NCBI GenBank assembly: GCA_032173965.1
Contig: JAVUNC010000004.1
Location: forward strand, 60,675,501 to 60,739,500
DNA length: 64,000 nt
Source of the DNA: Sitta carolinensis
Taxonomy: Eukaryota; Chordata; Aves; Passeriformes; Sittidae
Direction: 5' to 3'
The notes under the pieces are model-generated. The model had not been told where the DNA came from. It did no database searches and saw nothing but the letters and a program-made list of their open reading frames with translations. A program made the translations under genes and the position numbers. Shown piece by piece: positions 36,500-50,712 of this stretch. How positions within the stretch are numbered: position 1 is the stretch's first letter; each line of letters begins with the position of its first letter.

Positions 36500-39400
36500 G
36501 GTCTGTAAAGCAGACAAAATGTGTTGAAGTCTGGCTTTGTCCTTTTAATGTCTTCTCCTGCTGTACCTGGTAGAGACTATCACAGGTCTCCTGCTGAATG
36601 ATTAGAAGAGGATGTGTGCCTACCTTATCAATTCACTTTTGAATTTGTCTTTTTAGCTTGGTTTGTCTTCCTTATTAGCTTTTCAGCTGAGATTTGGGAC
36701 CTTTCTGTGTTGTGATGTAAGTGCAGACATGGGTCTGTAATGGAAGAGGAGCCTATGGCAATAGCACTGCCGAGTCCTTTTTTAAGATGCTGTGTTAGAG
36801 AACATTTACAGGGTGGCTAAAAATGGATATAAAAAGATACTATTTTTAAGTAGGACTTTTTGTCTTTGTCTATTGTAGTAAATTTAGCCTTTCATAAAAG
36901 TTGTCAAATTGAAATAAAATAGTTTTAATAATAAATAATATGAGTATGCATTGCTTAAATGTTTTTGCTGAGGTTTTAAAAGTGCCACAGATCGCTAAAA
37001 TGAGGGAAATTGCTGGGTAAATAACTGGTTTCAGTTTGCTGAAGGGGCAGATCAGCTTGCAACAGATTTTCTTCTGGCATAGAGGAAAAATTGTGTTGAT
37101 TTCAGTCTAGTTTGTCAGGTTTTTTTAAAGGAGAAACTGAAGAAGATTGTTTTCTTTTTAGAAAATGTGAAAAAAAAAATTAATGTTGAGATCAGCTGTT
37201 TCTACTGATGTAGTGATTCAGCATCTAAAAAGTTACCTCAGCTCAGAAGCTAAAGGTAGTTCTTCCTTTTATTTAAAAACAAATTACTTTTCAATGAAAA
37301 ACATGATTAATATGAATCCAAAACATCTAGTGTGTAGTTTTATTAGTAACATTCCCTAAGTCTTGTAAACCTTGGATTTCTGTAAATGGAATTCTAGTTT
37401 CCTTTGAAAGTGACTTGATACCATTGTGAGTTTGGAAGATAATCCTAAAATGCAATCCTTTAAAGTATTGCATTTTTGGGGGGATTTTTTTGTTGTTGTC
37501 CCCAGCAGTGTTAGATTAGACAGACATTAGCTTTTGGACTGTTGTCAGCATTGTTCTAGGCTGGGTCTTAGAACACTTCAGAGTACCTTGTGTACTTGAG
37601 GTGTTATGTATGCATCTATTGTGTGTCAGTGCAGCATTGGAGAACAGTGTTCCAGAAGGAAGGACTATTTAACCATTCTTTTTTTGAATGCAGACTGGAA
37701 GCGGACAGAAATGTTTTGAAACAAGATAGAAATAGACTGGGAAACATCAGATGGGCTACACTCAGAGGTGATGGGATTCTACCAAAGACTGGAAGCCAGT
37801 AATGTTAAATTCTGCCGTCTTATTTATGAAGAATGCTTTATCCCCCTTCAGTGTTAAGGAGGTTGAGCTAGCTCTGTCCCACGGGGAAAGTTCCATGGTG
37901 CAGTTGACCTGAGCTAACATCTCTGTTTCTCAAAGGCTTTCCTCCACCTCAGTCTTGTGCCTGCTCCTTAGCTGCAGTTCCAACACTCACCTGACCCATC
38001 AAATATTTAATCCTAATCCCTAAAGCTACAGAATATTTCTTGCTTTTTTAATATTTATTTTGTGGTGTATTAAGAAACTGAGTCCGCCCAAGGAGATGTC
38101 AGGTGGGCACCCAGCAGTGAAAACAGGGATGAAGGCCAAGTGGATCTAGGAAGGGAAATTGGAGTGTCACTGAGGTCGCAGAGATTAAGAAGTCTTTCTA
38201 CAGCATAGGCTTCTTTGAACACTTTGCTGTCTTGCAGGCCTTTGAGAAGGATTTGTACTTATCTATCTGACAGAGTTGCTAAAAAGACACTGTAGTGTGT
38301 GTGTTCAAGGCATCATAGGGTGTGAGAGATTCAATAGAAGCAATCCTGCCTTACTTATATGGACTGTACTACTACTTTAGCCTTAAAACTTTATTTCTCA
38401 AGAGACAAGATGTCATAAAGCTGTTGGATTGCCAGTGGTTGTGGTGACTCTGCCAGTCACATACCAGCTCTTCTGTTGAAGATGGATGAAGCTCTCTTAG
38501 CAATTTTGTGGTAAGAGCAGGGCTCTCTGAGTCATTGAAGGTTGCTATGAGAAACCCAGTAGTGTTTCCATAGGGCATAACAATGTAGTTATAGAAGTTT
38601 CATTTGAAAATTGGTGAGGTGTCAGTTTTTTGTAGCTCTGCTTCAGAGCAAGAGAAACAATAAATGTTGAACAGAGCAGATGACCTGTGTGTATCCCGAT
38701 TTTTCTCTGCATCTGCATGTGGCCTTCCAAAAGATAGGCTCGGGTTTGTTTTTAGTATGCTGGAGCTCTTTCTGATCTGGGTACTGTTCTGTGAAGGAGC
38801 AATAAAGGACATTCCCTATCAACCCAGAGCAGTTGCTTTGTAGTTTGGCTTTTGGATCTTGCAAGGAAACCAGCCGATCCAAAAATCACAGAACACATTG
38901 CATGAGGTAATGTTATTAAACAGTAAATGCCGTGCTTATGGTCTGCTGAAAATTTTGATAAAATGTTGAAGCATTGAGAGAGTGTAATCCTGCAACATCT
39001 GTAAGGCTGTACATAAGAAACACTGTTTTATTGTAGAACATCCCGGCATATGTGCTCCCCATCCCAGTGGGAAATTGCCTGCCTGACAGAAGATAGGCTG
39101 TAATCAGATCCCTGCAGCTCTGCATTGCTCTAGTGTGTCTGTTTAGAATCTTGCAGTGTCTTGCTTCATTTTATGGTTCATATTGCTTTCTGTGAGATGG
39201 ATTTCTTCATCTGAAATGAAAATTGGTAAACATGCAAGTGCAAAATGAACCTTGTGAGTTGGATTTAGAAAAACCTATGTTGCTGGTTTCTGTCAACTGA
39301 AAAATCAATTTAACTGTTTTTTTTTTTTGAATGTGAGCTCTAGCTTCTCAAGCTTTAATCATAATAACTTTCCAGCCTTTTTTGCTGATATTGGTTACAA

Positions 39401-42400
39401 GACTTCAGAAAGTATTTTACTACCATTAGCATGTGAAGCAAAATTGTAGAGATTGGAAATGATATTATTTTATTGACATTTTGCTCTTACCGGGGAGAAA
39501 CATCCATGAAACTTGTTAATACTGCCTCCTGCCTACTTACCCAATTAAAAATATATATATGTGCAAGATAATTAAATAGACCAGATAGGCTTTGCAGATA
39601 GTTTATAGCTGTCTTAGAATACTGAGGGTAGAATATCTCAGTCTACATGGATGGGAACAAGAAAGAAGTGTTAGAGATTTCTTAAATCTTGTACTATGCT
39701 TTGATCACTCCTGAGAACAGGAGAAGAAATTTGGGGTTTGTTTGCAGGCCCCTTAAATGTCACATTTGTGGGGATTTTTTGTGGCTAAGTTGCTTAAGGA
39801 CTTTGTATACAGTAGGGATTTGACAGGAAAGAATGGAATATTTGTTTTATGGGTTATTCATCAGTAAGATGTTGTTTATTCCAATTCTTAGTGATAGATT
39901 CTGGTTGGATTACTGTGGTATTGACACTGTGGGGAGTAAAAATAAAACTGCCGTATTACATATCTCTCAGGTGCATTAATTTGTAAAATTATTTGTTAGT
40001 CTATGATAATTACCTTTAGGGATTTACTTTTTGCAAGCTTGCTGTGGAACATTTATCCACTAACTTCTATGTTAGTGTTATTTAACATTCTTGGAATGGT
40101 GTATGCCATCTTCTTGCACTGTCTTATGGCTCTGTGGTTTTATTAATACACTGAATTCCTCATCCTAGGAATGTAATGAGTGAGTTATTATTTTTTTTCC
40201 CTCACATAATCCTAGCAACCTTCCCACATTCTGTTTTGACCAGTGACACAAACATTATACAGCCCTTTTTACAAGAGAAATCCGTTACAATATGGATGTA
40301 AGGAGCAATAGCAGCAGCAGTAAAACAACTCTGCTGTGACAGTGTACAGGTATAAACAAGGCAGTATATTTATGTGTAATGTAAATCTTGTTTTATGTCT
40401 TTTTAAAAAGAAATAGACTGATTTCAGGCAATATATAATCTGTGGATTATATATTAAGTATAACAGATTTTTTTTTTTTTGTATCTTGCACCATTTTAAT
40501 CAAGCAGCCAAGTAGTGTGTTGTTGGCTTGACAATCCAATGAAATCAGCATCTGTCAGGTATTATATGAGGTTTTAGAGTCACTGAGTAACTAGACTTTC
40601 CCATATTTAATTTAGGTATTTGATTCTTTTAATAGCTAGGAACAAAATTTTTGTATTCTGATATTGTAATTTCTGCATGTTCATCATCTTTGTTTCATGC
40701 TGTCATTCAGTAGAAGAATAAGTGAAAAGTAATATATAATTTTAGTTATTGGGGTAGAATTTTCTTACAATATCATTAGGTTACCTAATTTCAGAAGCAT
40801 TGTTTGAAAATACTTTATGAAATAATGTATTTTTCTCTAATGTTTGTTATGTGCATCCATCTGCTACAGATCAGATGTAACATCAGTTTCAAGCAGATGC
40901 TGAACTGTTGAATTCATGGTAATCTAGCTAATAGAGGTAATAACAAAGCCTGTAGCTCCTCACAGTAACCTGTTATTTTGTGTTCTGTGAATAATACACA
41001 GTTAACGGAGAATGTATGAAGGTGTCAGTGCAGCATTAGACACGGAAGTACTGTACTGTCTTAGGTTCCTTGAATCTAAGGAGAACTGAAATATCCTGAT
41101 CCTCTTAAGTTACTGAATTGAAATCCTGAAAGAGATGTTTTCATGTAATTTGTTTTAATAGACTTTGTAAGCTCAAGGGGATGACTGACACTGCAAGATT
41201 ATGATGTTACCTTGCCAAGCTGCTTACCAGAAAAAACAGCAGAATTTTCCTTATACAGTTTTTTTTAATACAGATGTCAAACCTTCAGTACAGATGTTGA
41301 GTTTTACAGAGGGAGTGTTCAGAGTGCGTTATATGTTGTTTCTTTTCTCTGTTTTTTCTGCTTTTTCACCTCTTGTCAAAATTCTTAACTTAGTAAATAT
41401 TGGGCTTTCATACAGCTCTGGAGTTACTTCTTGGAGTACTTACTTTACTAAAAAAAATTTACTGTGATAGGCTTGTCTAAATAAGTAGTCTTAGGCACAA
41501 AAGGAAAAAAGTAACTATGTAAGATAGCTATACAATTTTACATTAAAATTTTGTTATGAAATGACCTCAGATTGCTTTTGTCTGGAAAAGGCAAAGCGTG
41601 CTTGAGCGAAGTGTGATTGCAGGACTCTGACCTATATTTGTCAGATTTAGCAGAAGCTGTCTGTTAAGTATCACATCTACTAAATGCAATCATATTACTT
41701 TCCCAAATCCAAGTTTCCAAAATGTAGTACAAAATGTATGAAGCTGATACTCTTCAACCAAATCAATCTTTCCTCTGGCTGTTTTGGAAAGTTTACTGTC
41801 TTCCTCTGGAGATCTCTGTGTTCCTTGGGAAAGGCAGTAAGGTGAAACTTGGCAGTGGGAAAGAAGAAAATCCAAAGGGAAAAAAACCCCACACCAGCAT
41901 TCTTTCAGTTGTTTAGTCATGCGTAACTTTAGCTTTAATTGTATGCGAATGCATTAGCTAGGTGTGAGTGTTTATCTAAAAGATACAGATTTAACTGTGA
42001 TGATGAATCTTCCCTTTTGATTCCCATGCTTTGTAGATTCTGAATCTGAGCTTTACAAAAAAACCCTTTCTGGTGTAGGTTAGGTAAAGGTGCATTTAAA
42101 GAGGCATTGAGAGTTTTCTCTTGAGGAAGAGAAATAATTGGGTCCAAGTAGTTTGACAGTTACTTCATTTATATAACTTCCTGGGGATAAAAACAACAAA
42201 ATAAAATTAATTAGAGCACTAGTTAACAAGTAATGAGATAATATTATTTTCCCTCAAAAACCCCACACTAATTTACAACATTTGTTGACTTTCTTGATGA
42301 AACATGAATACTTGTTCAATGGAAGAGTATTTTCATATTTTTGTAGAGATTAGAGTTAGAAGCAACCACTATCTAGTAGTTGTACAGAAGGCATTGAATG

Positions 42401-45400
42401 AAATATTCAGAATTCCTGCTTAAAATAACTCGTGTTGCTCCTTGACTGTGTTTTTCTAGAGTTTTTGTAGCCATTTTTCTGTTCATTCATTTTCATCTAT
42501 GATCATTTCAACACATTTATTTTTCATGTTTAAAAAAATAGAAGACAGAGTCATTGATAGCTATCCTCCCACTAAATGCCTATCTAACTGACAATTTTTA
42601 ACTATTATGGGCTTCTTAATAGAAAGGTGGTTGAATTCCAGTCATGCATGAGGAATAGCATACTGCTATTTCTTATCCCCACTTTAAAATGTTGTATTTT
42701 AATATATCTACCTAGATATTTCATATGTCTAGCAGCAGCTAGGCCAGTATGAAAAGAGAATTGTGAAGACATCCATAAAGTAAAACTACTTGGACACAAG
42801 ACTGCTCTGTGAATTTACCTAGGTGCAGATCTGCCTTCCTGTCTTCAGCTCACCCACTGGAATATGACTGCCTGGTGGACACAGCAACCTGTGTGTTGCT
42901 TCTGTCTGGACAGGTGAGCAGTCAACACTTGGAATATTAATACAGAGCAGATCAAAAACATTGTTCACCTAATAGGGCACATGTGTATGCAGCTGATCTC
43001 GTGCCCTCTGAGTCTTAGTAGTGAAACAACAACTTTCAGTAGTCTTTGCTTTGCCCCAAACATTCATTTAAAGCTCCTGACTTTTACAATGTTTTTTTCA
43101 GTGATTCTTGATTAACAAAGTAACCTCTAAAGCAACCACTCCTTGAGTTAATCTGTTTCCATTATGTTATATGCCTTCCTTAACCCAGAGATCTTGACGC
43201 GACCTTCCAGAACTGTGAGGAAAATACATGGAACTTGGAGCAAAAGAGGATAGGTAGAGGGAGAAGATGAAGCTGTTCTTAAGCTTTGCATCTGTTTGTT
43301 TCAAGGGCTGAGTATCCCTGCTCTCTGCATCTGGACTTCTAAGCACTGTTTGTGAGGCATATGCAGGTCCTCAAACACAGACTGAAACCTTGAGTTACCG
43401 CGCATTTGAGGGACAGTTAGGACTAGAGTTAATTTCCTCATCCCAAAGCCAAAGACTGAGAAACCCAAGTTGTTTGAAAAATGCAACTCCTATCTTTTTG
43501 TATTTTTAAATACACACACCCATGCACACATCTCACAATCCCATCTCTCACTTGTGGTGCAGCTTGCAGGCATCACCAGGAGCTCCCTCTCTACTGCAGC
43601 CCGCTGCACTTGCACTGCTTCTCAGCAAATATCAGGTTTCTGACTTAACTAGGTCTTGCTGTCCAAAGAAATAATTCTTGTTTATGAGGCTCTTCTGAAT
43701 TTTAAAAACTGATGATATCTGTTGTTCTCTCGCTTCATCTCCCCTTCCTTTGTTTTTTTGTTTATTTGATTTTTTGTGTTATTGTTTGTTTCCAGTGTGG
43801 TAGTGTATGTGTCACATACAAAGGTGTATTGGGGTTTTTGAGGAGAATATCGAAAGTTCAGTGTATGTTCATAAGAAGGTATTAAAGAGCCTATGGGCAG
43901 ATATTGGAGATAATTAGGAACTAGCTGGAACTGCTGCAGACTCGAGGGATGTTTGCAGGCTGCAGAATGTTCCTACGGGAAAGAAATTGCTCTGTAATTA
44001 CAGGCAAGGTCAGCACAGTCAGTTCAATGAAAAAGATGGTGTGAGCTGGGGCTCCCTCCCATGAAGGTCCTTGAATGTTATTAGTGAGACACAGTAGTTG
44101 CCACTTTTTGAGGAAGTGCCTGGTCAAGTATACATTGTCTAGGGGTTCTCTGTACTGTAAGGATTGCAGCCTTTTCTTGAGAAAGAAGATTGACACTTAT
44201 AAGTGTAAGGAATTTCTTGGTCACACTTCACATTTCTTTGAATCTCTAAAGTGTTTGGATGTGTTTTTCAGTGGTGTGAATCTCCCAACTCTTTAAAAGG
44301 CTAATATGTGTTATTTCTGCATTTTTATTTTCTGAATTAGGTTTTTCAACACCTGTCTGGAGTATTTCAGCTCACTTCTGTTTCTTTGAAAGTAAGGCAT
44401 ATTTTCATGGCTGATGGGTAGCTTTGGCTCCAGGACATCCAAGCTGTCTTAAATTCATCCTCGAGGAAAAGCTTTGCTTTTCTTTCTTCTAAGGACAAAC
44501 CCCTGAGTTCACATATATTCTGTGCCCAGACTTTGTTATCAGTAGCCTTCATGTTGCAGTACTAGTTGCAGGTACTCCTCCCTTCTGTTTCTCACTTGTT
44601 CTGTACCTTTTCCAGTTTGCCAGTGCAGCTGAATGTGGGACAGCACTGGGACTGTGTCAGGGCCTGATTCTACTTAAAAGAGCACAAACTTTTGGGCACA
44701 GCTCAAACGGATTGAAATTTATTGCCACAATTCCCAGCCCCTTTGTGCATGGTGAGTACAGGAAGGGAAGCTCTCTTAAAATCAGTAACTGTATTTGGAG
44801 GGTAAATTTTCAGCAAGATCAGCTTCTTGAACTGCACGATTGAAAGAGGGCTGGTGCTTTGTGTTAGGAGAGGCTGGAGGGATGTCGTTTGTCACAAGGG
44901 AAGTTGAGAATGTGGCTGAATCTAGTAAACCAGATATATATTGTTCAAGTTATGAATCTTAAGGTCTGAAACTTTTTATTGGATCTCTTCTCAGATATTC
45001 AGACTGTAGCTCCTGGATTGGTCATTCCAGCTTAAGTGAGGGGCATAGTGTGTCATGCTAGGGGTTGAGAAAGAAGTGATTGGAATGGTGGGAGTAGTGA
45101 CCTACAGATGAATGCTTTGTATTGTGAAGTCTAACCTTCAATTATTTTTCTGATTTGCTTCCTTACCATAAAAGCATAACAGATCTAGCATTGTTTGACT
45201 CAGAAGTTTCCCATGAGTGTGTTTGACCAGTAATTGATTAAAGGGACTTGCATCAGTTCTTTCACAAATGGATATATTGTTTGTTCAACAAAAGTAAGTT
45301 GTTAAAGAAAATGTTTCAAAATCAATCAACAAAATGGGGTTATTCGCTCTTGCTTGTTTTGGTAGTTTCAGATATCTCAAATACTTAGATTTGTGACTGA

Positions 45401-46396
45401 GTTGCAGACTGTTCTGCAGAACTTTTATCTTTTCTAACTTCTTTTCCCTGTGAACAGCATGACCGTTTACCTCACTTCCTGCACACACAGAATTTTTAAC
45501 AACCTGCTGTATTTCATGTCTGTACACCTCAGTCTTTTGGAGAACATGTATAAATTTGGCAGCTCATAATTAGTATCTTTTAACAGTTTGCTCAAAAACC
45601 CTAGGCGTTTTTCTTGAAAAATATTTTACTGAATAAACTTCAAAATTTGTTACTTGAGTATTGTTTCTAACAGTTTGTAAATTTAGCTCCCATTTAATCT
45701 GTTGGTGTAGCATCAAGAATTGAAAGTGTAATACATACAATAGTTCTAAAAATAATACAGATATTTATCTCATTTTTCATATAAGAGCTATAATGGAAAA
45801 GATCTTGCACTTTAAAAAATGTATGCAACATAGATATATTGCCATCTCTACTATTACAAGAGCCCAGGAGGCTCATTCAGCTATTTTTTATTTTCACTTC
45901 TCTGAGAGTGCAATTTCAGAAGGAGATGGTAGTAAGTTTGTCAGAGTACTGCACTGAAATAAATTTTGTCAATATTCACAATGACTGTCTGCTGAACAGC
46001 CTCTGATACAAGTCTCACTTCCCTCTCTATGCCAAGAAATAAATTTTCAGTCAGTTTTATCTGTTAATGATACATGGGGTACATATAACTAATATTACAC
46101 TGTCTGTATTAATGAGCTGGCAGTTGTCAGTGTCCCATCACAGTGCCTGGCATTACACCTTTGCTATAGGTCTGTTTTGGGGCAGCTATGCTGATGCTGC
46201 AGATCTTTCTGCATCTGTGATTAATATGACTGACTGTCTTGCTCAGGCTGTCTCCAAGTAGGGGAAGAGCTTTTAGACTTACACAGGACAATTATGGTGA
46301 AAAGAAAGCCATTTAAGAACAACTGCAACAAAAATCAAGCATCTTCTAATTTCCTTTTAATCTCTACTCTTCCTTCATTTTTCTTGGGGTAGAGAG

Positions 46397-46425
46397 CATT
46401 TTTATAACCACTGGTTATAAAAATG
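46397..46425. repeat. Perfect 14-bp inverted repeat around a single base
   Basis: The arms CATTTTTATAACCA and TGGTTATAAAAATG are exact reverse complements separated by one C (46411). It is a palindrome with no loop to speak of, so it is not a microRNA hairpin. Confidence 0.95.
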
Positions 46426-49400
46426 TTAGCTTATTGGTATTTATTTAGAATCAAGTCCTCTAAATTAATTTTGTATTGCTCTGTAATATGCAAGAAAGGT
46501 GTCAACCTCAGTGATTTATGCCACAGTGGGAGGTGAATAAAGAAAGATAGAAAATGTGGGTGAAAGCAGAGGAAACCCAGTACATAACCAGGTCAGAATT
46601 ACATTTTTCCCCTATGGAATTGGCCCATTTTTAATGGAAAAAAATATTTTCTCACCAAGACAGTTTTTTCTTCAGGCTTTTTAGGAATGTAGTTAGTTTT
46701 GTTAAATAATTTTCTTTCTCTTTTTTGATAGGATTGTTTAATATTTTTTTGTTAATTTATAGGATGGACTAAATAAACAATAAATTGTACCATCTTACCA
46801 GCTTCTATCTCTATAGTACTTAGCCTGAAATACAGTAGCTTTATTACAGGATGCTCCAGTTTTGTTCAGCAGGAACCTTTGAGGTTGCTCCCACAGTCCC
46901 CATTTTTTAGCTGGTGGGATCACCTGCCATTAGCTTGTGCCAAACCAGTTGTGGCTGGCACTTTTAAAATACCTTGCTATCTTTTTGGACCCTGGTGTAC
47001 ATTTTTTCCTTCATAGACTGTAAAGGCAGGGAACACTACAGTTTCCTTTCACCTTATGCAGGTTTGGCAGGTAAGAAATCTGGTTAGGCTGAAAAATCCT
47101 GAAATCTTTTCAAAGACTCTCTTCTATTTCATTCCCTAAGATGTTTGGGCAGTCAGAATCTTCCAAAAGCAGGCTGTGAGTCCTTATTTGTTTTGGTTTC
47201 TTGGAGATAATAATGCAGAAATAGTGTGTACTCACCTCAGTTTTCCTTCTTTGCTTTCTTCCCTTCCCAGTCAGCTTTTGTCCTCAACTTCATATTCTCT
47301 GCTCTGGACCCTTGAAGAGTAAGGGTTTGAATAAACATGAAATACTGAAGAGCTTGCTGCAGTACTGGTATATTTGGCTGTGCATAGCTTCTTTCTGTCA
47401 ACAAAAAAGACACCTCAATGAAAGATGTATGAGAACAAACAAACATTTTTCTGGTTGTCCAACTGTGGCTTAACACACTTTATATAAGTTAACAGAAACA
47501 GAAGATAAAAATTATGAGTTAAATATTGACACTACAATAGGAGATCTACTGTTTATAAACTTTTTCTTTAAATTAGTACTTAAATTTTCTGTCATACGGA
47601 AACATAGTTTGCTTCTGGGTTTTGCACTTGAGAAGATCTGTGCTTTCAAAACAAAATGAAATAAAGCAGTTGTGGATCCTGCTTTCCTGTGTCACAGATG
47701 TCATAGGTTTTTTGTCTTATTAGGTGGCTGTACTTAAATGTTTTACATCACTGGGCTTAGACTCAACAGTATTAGAGGATGAGTTCAAGTAGCATCACCC
47801 TGTTAAAGGGAAAATACAGAGAATTATATTTTCAACTACCTTTTAAGTGAGAGTGAAAGTAGGCAGTTTGTTGATAATTACTGTACCAGTAGTGTTAGAA
47901 ATAATTTACCAGCAAGATCAGATTGTGGTGTACTTCTGTGATGAGTCCTTGTTGTGCTGTGGAAAGAAAGGTGCATAAAGTTCGATTATAAAAAATCTGC
48001 AGTTAAAAATTTAGTTTGAATGAGTTCCGTCTGGAAGGCCAAGTTCTCTTTATATGGTGAGCCCAAACTGACTTTGGACTAGTGGGTGCAGGTAACACCC
48101 AGCTCTTCTATCCTGCTTTTTATCCTCTGCTATTACACTCTTCAAACTAGAGGTGGAAGCCATTACCCTGGGGTTCCATGGTGGGGAAAAATGAGACAAA
48201 AAACTTGGTTTTAACATATGAAAATGATAGGAACTATGAGACCACTGTAATGGTGGCAGAAGGGGCGTGTCTAAATTACTGATTTCCTAGAGGGAAGACT
48301 AGCACTTGAATCTTTTGGTTACAGTATTTCTTAGGAAATACGGAGTGGATGGAAATGAAGAAGAAGGGAATGGAAAGAGTTAATATATTTGTAATCTTAA
48401 TTCAGCCTGTATTTTGAGTGTTTCATACTACAGTCTTAAAAGTTGTTTGGGTTCTTTTTTTTCTTTCCTCTGAATATAATGTAAAGAGAAAAGATTTTGG
48501 TGATTTACAGGTAAAATATTCTCATAGGTTGTATTGGGAAAATATTTGAATAATGCTTTTGAATTAGATTTTATTGCTTTGGTAGTTATTTTAGATTCTC
48601 ATCTCTCCCTGTCCAGCCTTTTTAATGCAGTTAGGATATTTTTAAGAGGAGAAGCTATTGGTCTGTCTAATCTTGAAAGTGGTGGTAAATGGGACTAAGG
48701 TTAGAGAAGAGAAGATTGTTGACCAAGATGCAGATGAGTCCTTTTCTCGAACTTGTTAATCTTATATTCATTGAATAAGGACATAAATTGCATACAGATT
48801 TTATGTATTTATAGTTACCTGTATTTTAAAATCCACTTGTAAACTCATGATTCTTGTACAGTTCAAACAGTAATGTTTAGTGCTTACCTCACTCTGCTCT
48901 AACTGATATTTCGAGATCTTGTTTTCTCAGTAAACATTTTTTTTTAATTTCTCTGTAGGATTAGTAAAGGCTTATATCATAATACTCATGCTGCTAATAT
49001 AAAATGTCAACTCTTGAATGCAGATGTCTGTTAGGAAGATTCCGGTGGGTATGGAAACAATGGAACTGATCTTTTAGAGGATCAAGTTTGCTTATGGGAT
49101 AAACACAGACGTTTGTCTACAAACCATTGTACTCTGAATGTTTTTCTGCGTTTTCCTATAGATGAACTTTTTATGGACTGGAATTGATAAGCACCAGAAA
49201 TTTGGAAAGGTGGTATTTCTCATTTCATCATCTTGTCATGATGAAAAAGAAATTAATAGAAGCCATTATTTTTAAGACTTTGTGAGTTGTAGTGCTGAAG
49301 AAGTCTGGCAGTGACTCACCAAATCTCACGGACAGTGTTTCTGATACATCAGCCAACTGCGTAGTGCTGTAAACTCCTTTACAACTTTGCCTTTGTGTCT

Positions 49401-50037
49401 ATAAATTTGTTTTCTTATCTATTCTCTTTTTTTAAAACAAAATTAATTAATTCGTCTATGTTAAAATGAAATAAGTGGTTAATTACAGGAAACATGAGGT
49501 TAGTATAGTGCTTTATGTAATAAAGACAAGACCATTTTACAGCTCTGATGACTATTGTGAATGCAGCTCTGAATTGACATGAGCTCTCTTTAGCAGTAAC
49601 TGTGTAGATGCAATAACTGTGCATATGGGTGCACTTACGGATAGAACTTCTGGAATATCCTGAATGGCATTTTGCTTGGTCTCTCATGCTTTATTTACAC
49701 TCTTTTGTATAAAACTGATGTTGGGGAATGTTTCTCCCCTTTTTCAAATGGAAATTTAAGCAGGATTTGAATAGAGTTTAAATTCATCTGTATTGATTCA
49801 GAACTTTTAAGCTTTAATTTTGAAGTACCTTAGATCTCTTTAAAGCGGTAGTTTAAGCCCTGGAGGAATCTTCCCGGTTTCTCTGAGACCGATAAGTTCA
49901 GTACTGTATTTTCATCATTTGGAGCATCTTTTCTATGAAAGTCTGAGAGCTGAGACTTCAGTCTGGAGAAGAAAAAGCTTAAGGAGATCTTTTTGTTGTG
50001 TACAGTTGATGGGAGGGAATAAAATAAGAGAGACAGA

Positions 50038-50308
50038 CTCGTAATGGTGGTACCCAGTGACAGAACCAGAGGCAGTGAGCACAAACTGAAACACAGATGG
50101 TTCCCTCTAAATACCAGCAAACACTTTACTGTGAGGATGTCTTAGCACTGGCACAGATTGCCCAGAGTTCATAGGGTTGTCATCCTTGGTGATATTCAGA
50201 AACCTCCCGGATGCAGTACTGGGCAGCTGACTCCAGGTGACCCTGCTTGAGCACAGTGGTTGGATGTCCAGAGGTCCCTTCCAGGTCAGCCATTCTGTGA
50301 TTCTGTTT
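50038..50308 (+). mobile_element. CR1 LINE, 3' end fragment
   Basis: Sequence from 'taatggtggtacccagtgac' through 'gcactggcacagattgccca' and 'ccagaggtcccttccaggtc' to 'cattctgtgattctg' follows the CR1 3' untranslated end and terminal octamers on the plus strand. It lies just before the proposed start-codon exon of TULP4. The frames at 50107-50494 derive from it. Confidence 0.9.
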
Positions 50309-50712
50309 GTGTGCCTCAGGGTCTCACCCTGTGCCTGCTCTGTCACTAACATCTTCCTTCCCCATCTTCACTTCCAAGTTGTGAAATCTTTAAGACTTTG
50401 CCCCAGAGACTGTGACCAATACGAAGCTCTTCCCCCACCCTCGCCAAAGTATCATTCCCAGATAAATTTCATTAGCTGTACATATCCATTGTGAAAAGTT
50501 TTGGGAATTTTGGAAGTGAAAAAGAAAATTTCGTAGTTCATCGTTGTGTGTATATCAAATGCAAATATATCAAATACATGTGTCTGAGTAATGTTTTTAT
50601 CTATATATAATTACTTTGATTAGTGTAATAGTAATACCAGTGTCTTTAACTTGTTTTGTGACTTATGTTATTAATGTTTTCTTTTTATTTGTGTGTGTGC
50701 TTTGCCTTGCAG

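Larger units (their letters stand above)
22920..50712 (+). other. TULP4 intron 1 (about 28 kb), mostly featureless
   Basis: The boundaries are the exon-1 donor at 22920 and the best upstream acceptor, TTGCCTTGCAG, ending at 50712. Both are proposals. The interior is AT-rich unique sequence with poly(T) tracts (30409-30434, 36471-36499), a short palindrome (46397-46425) and one CR1 fragment (50038-50308). Open frames scattered through it are all under about 120 residues, lack splice context and show no recognisable domains. I see no nested gene, tRNA or snRNA. Confidence 0.6.
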
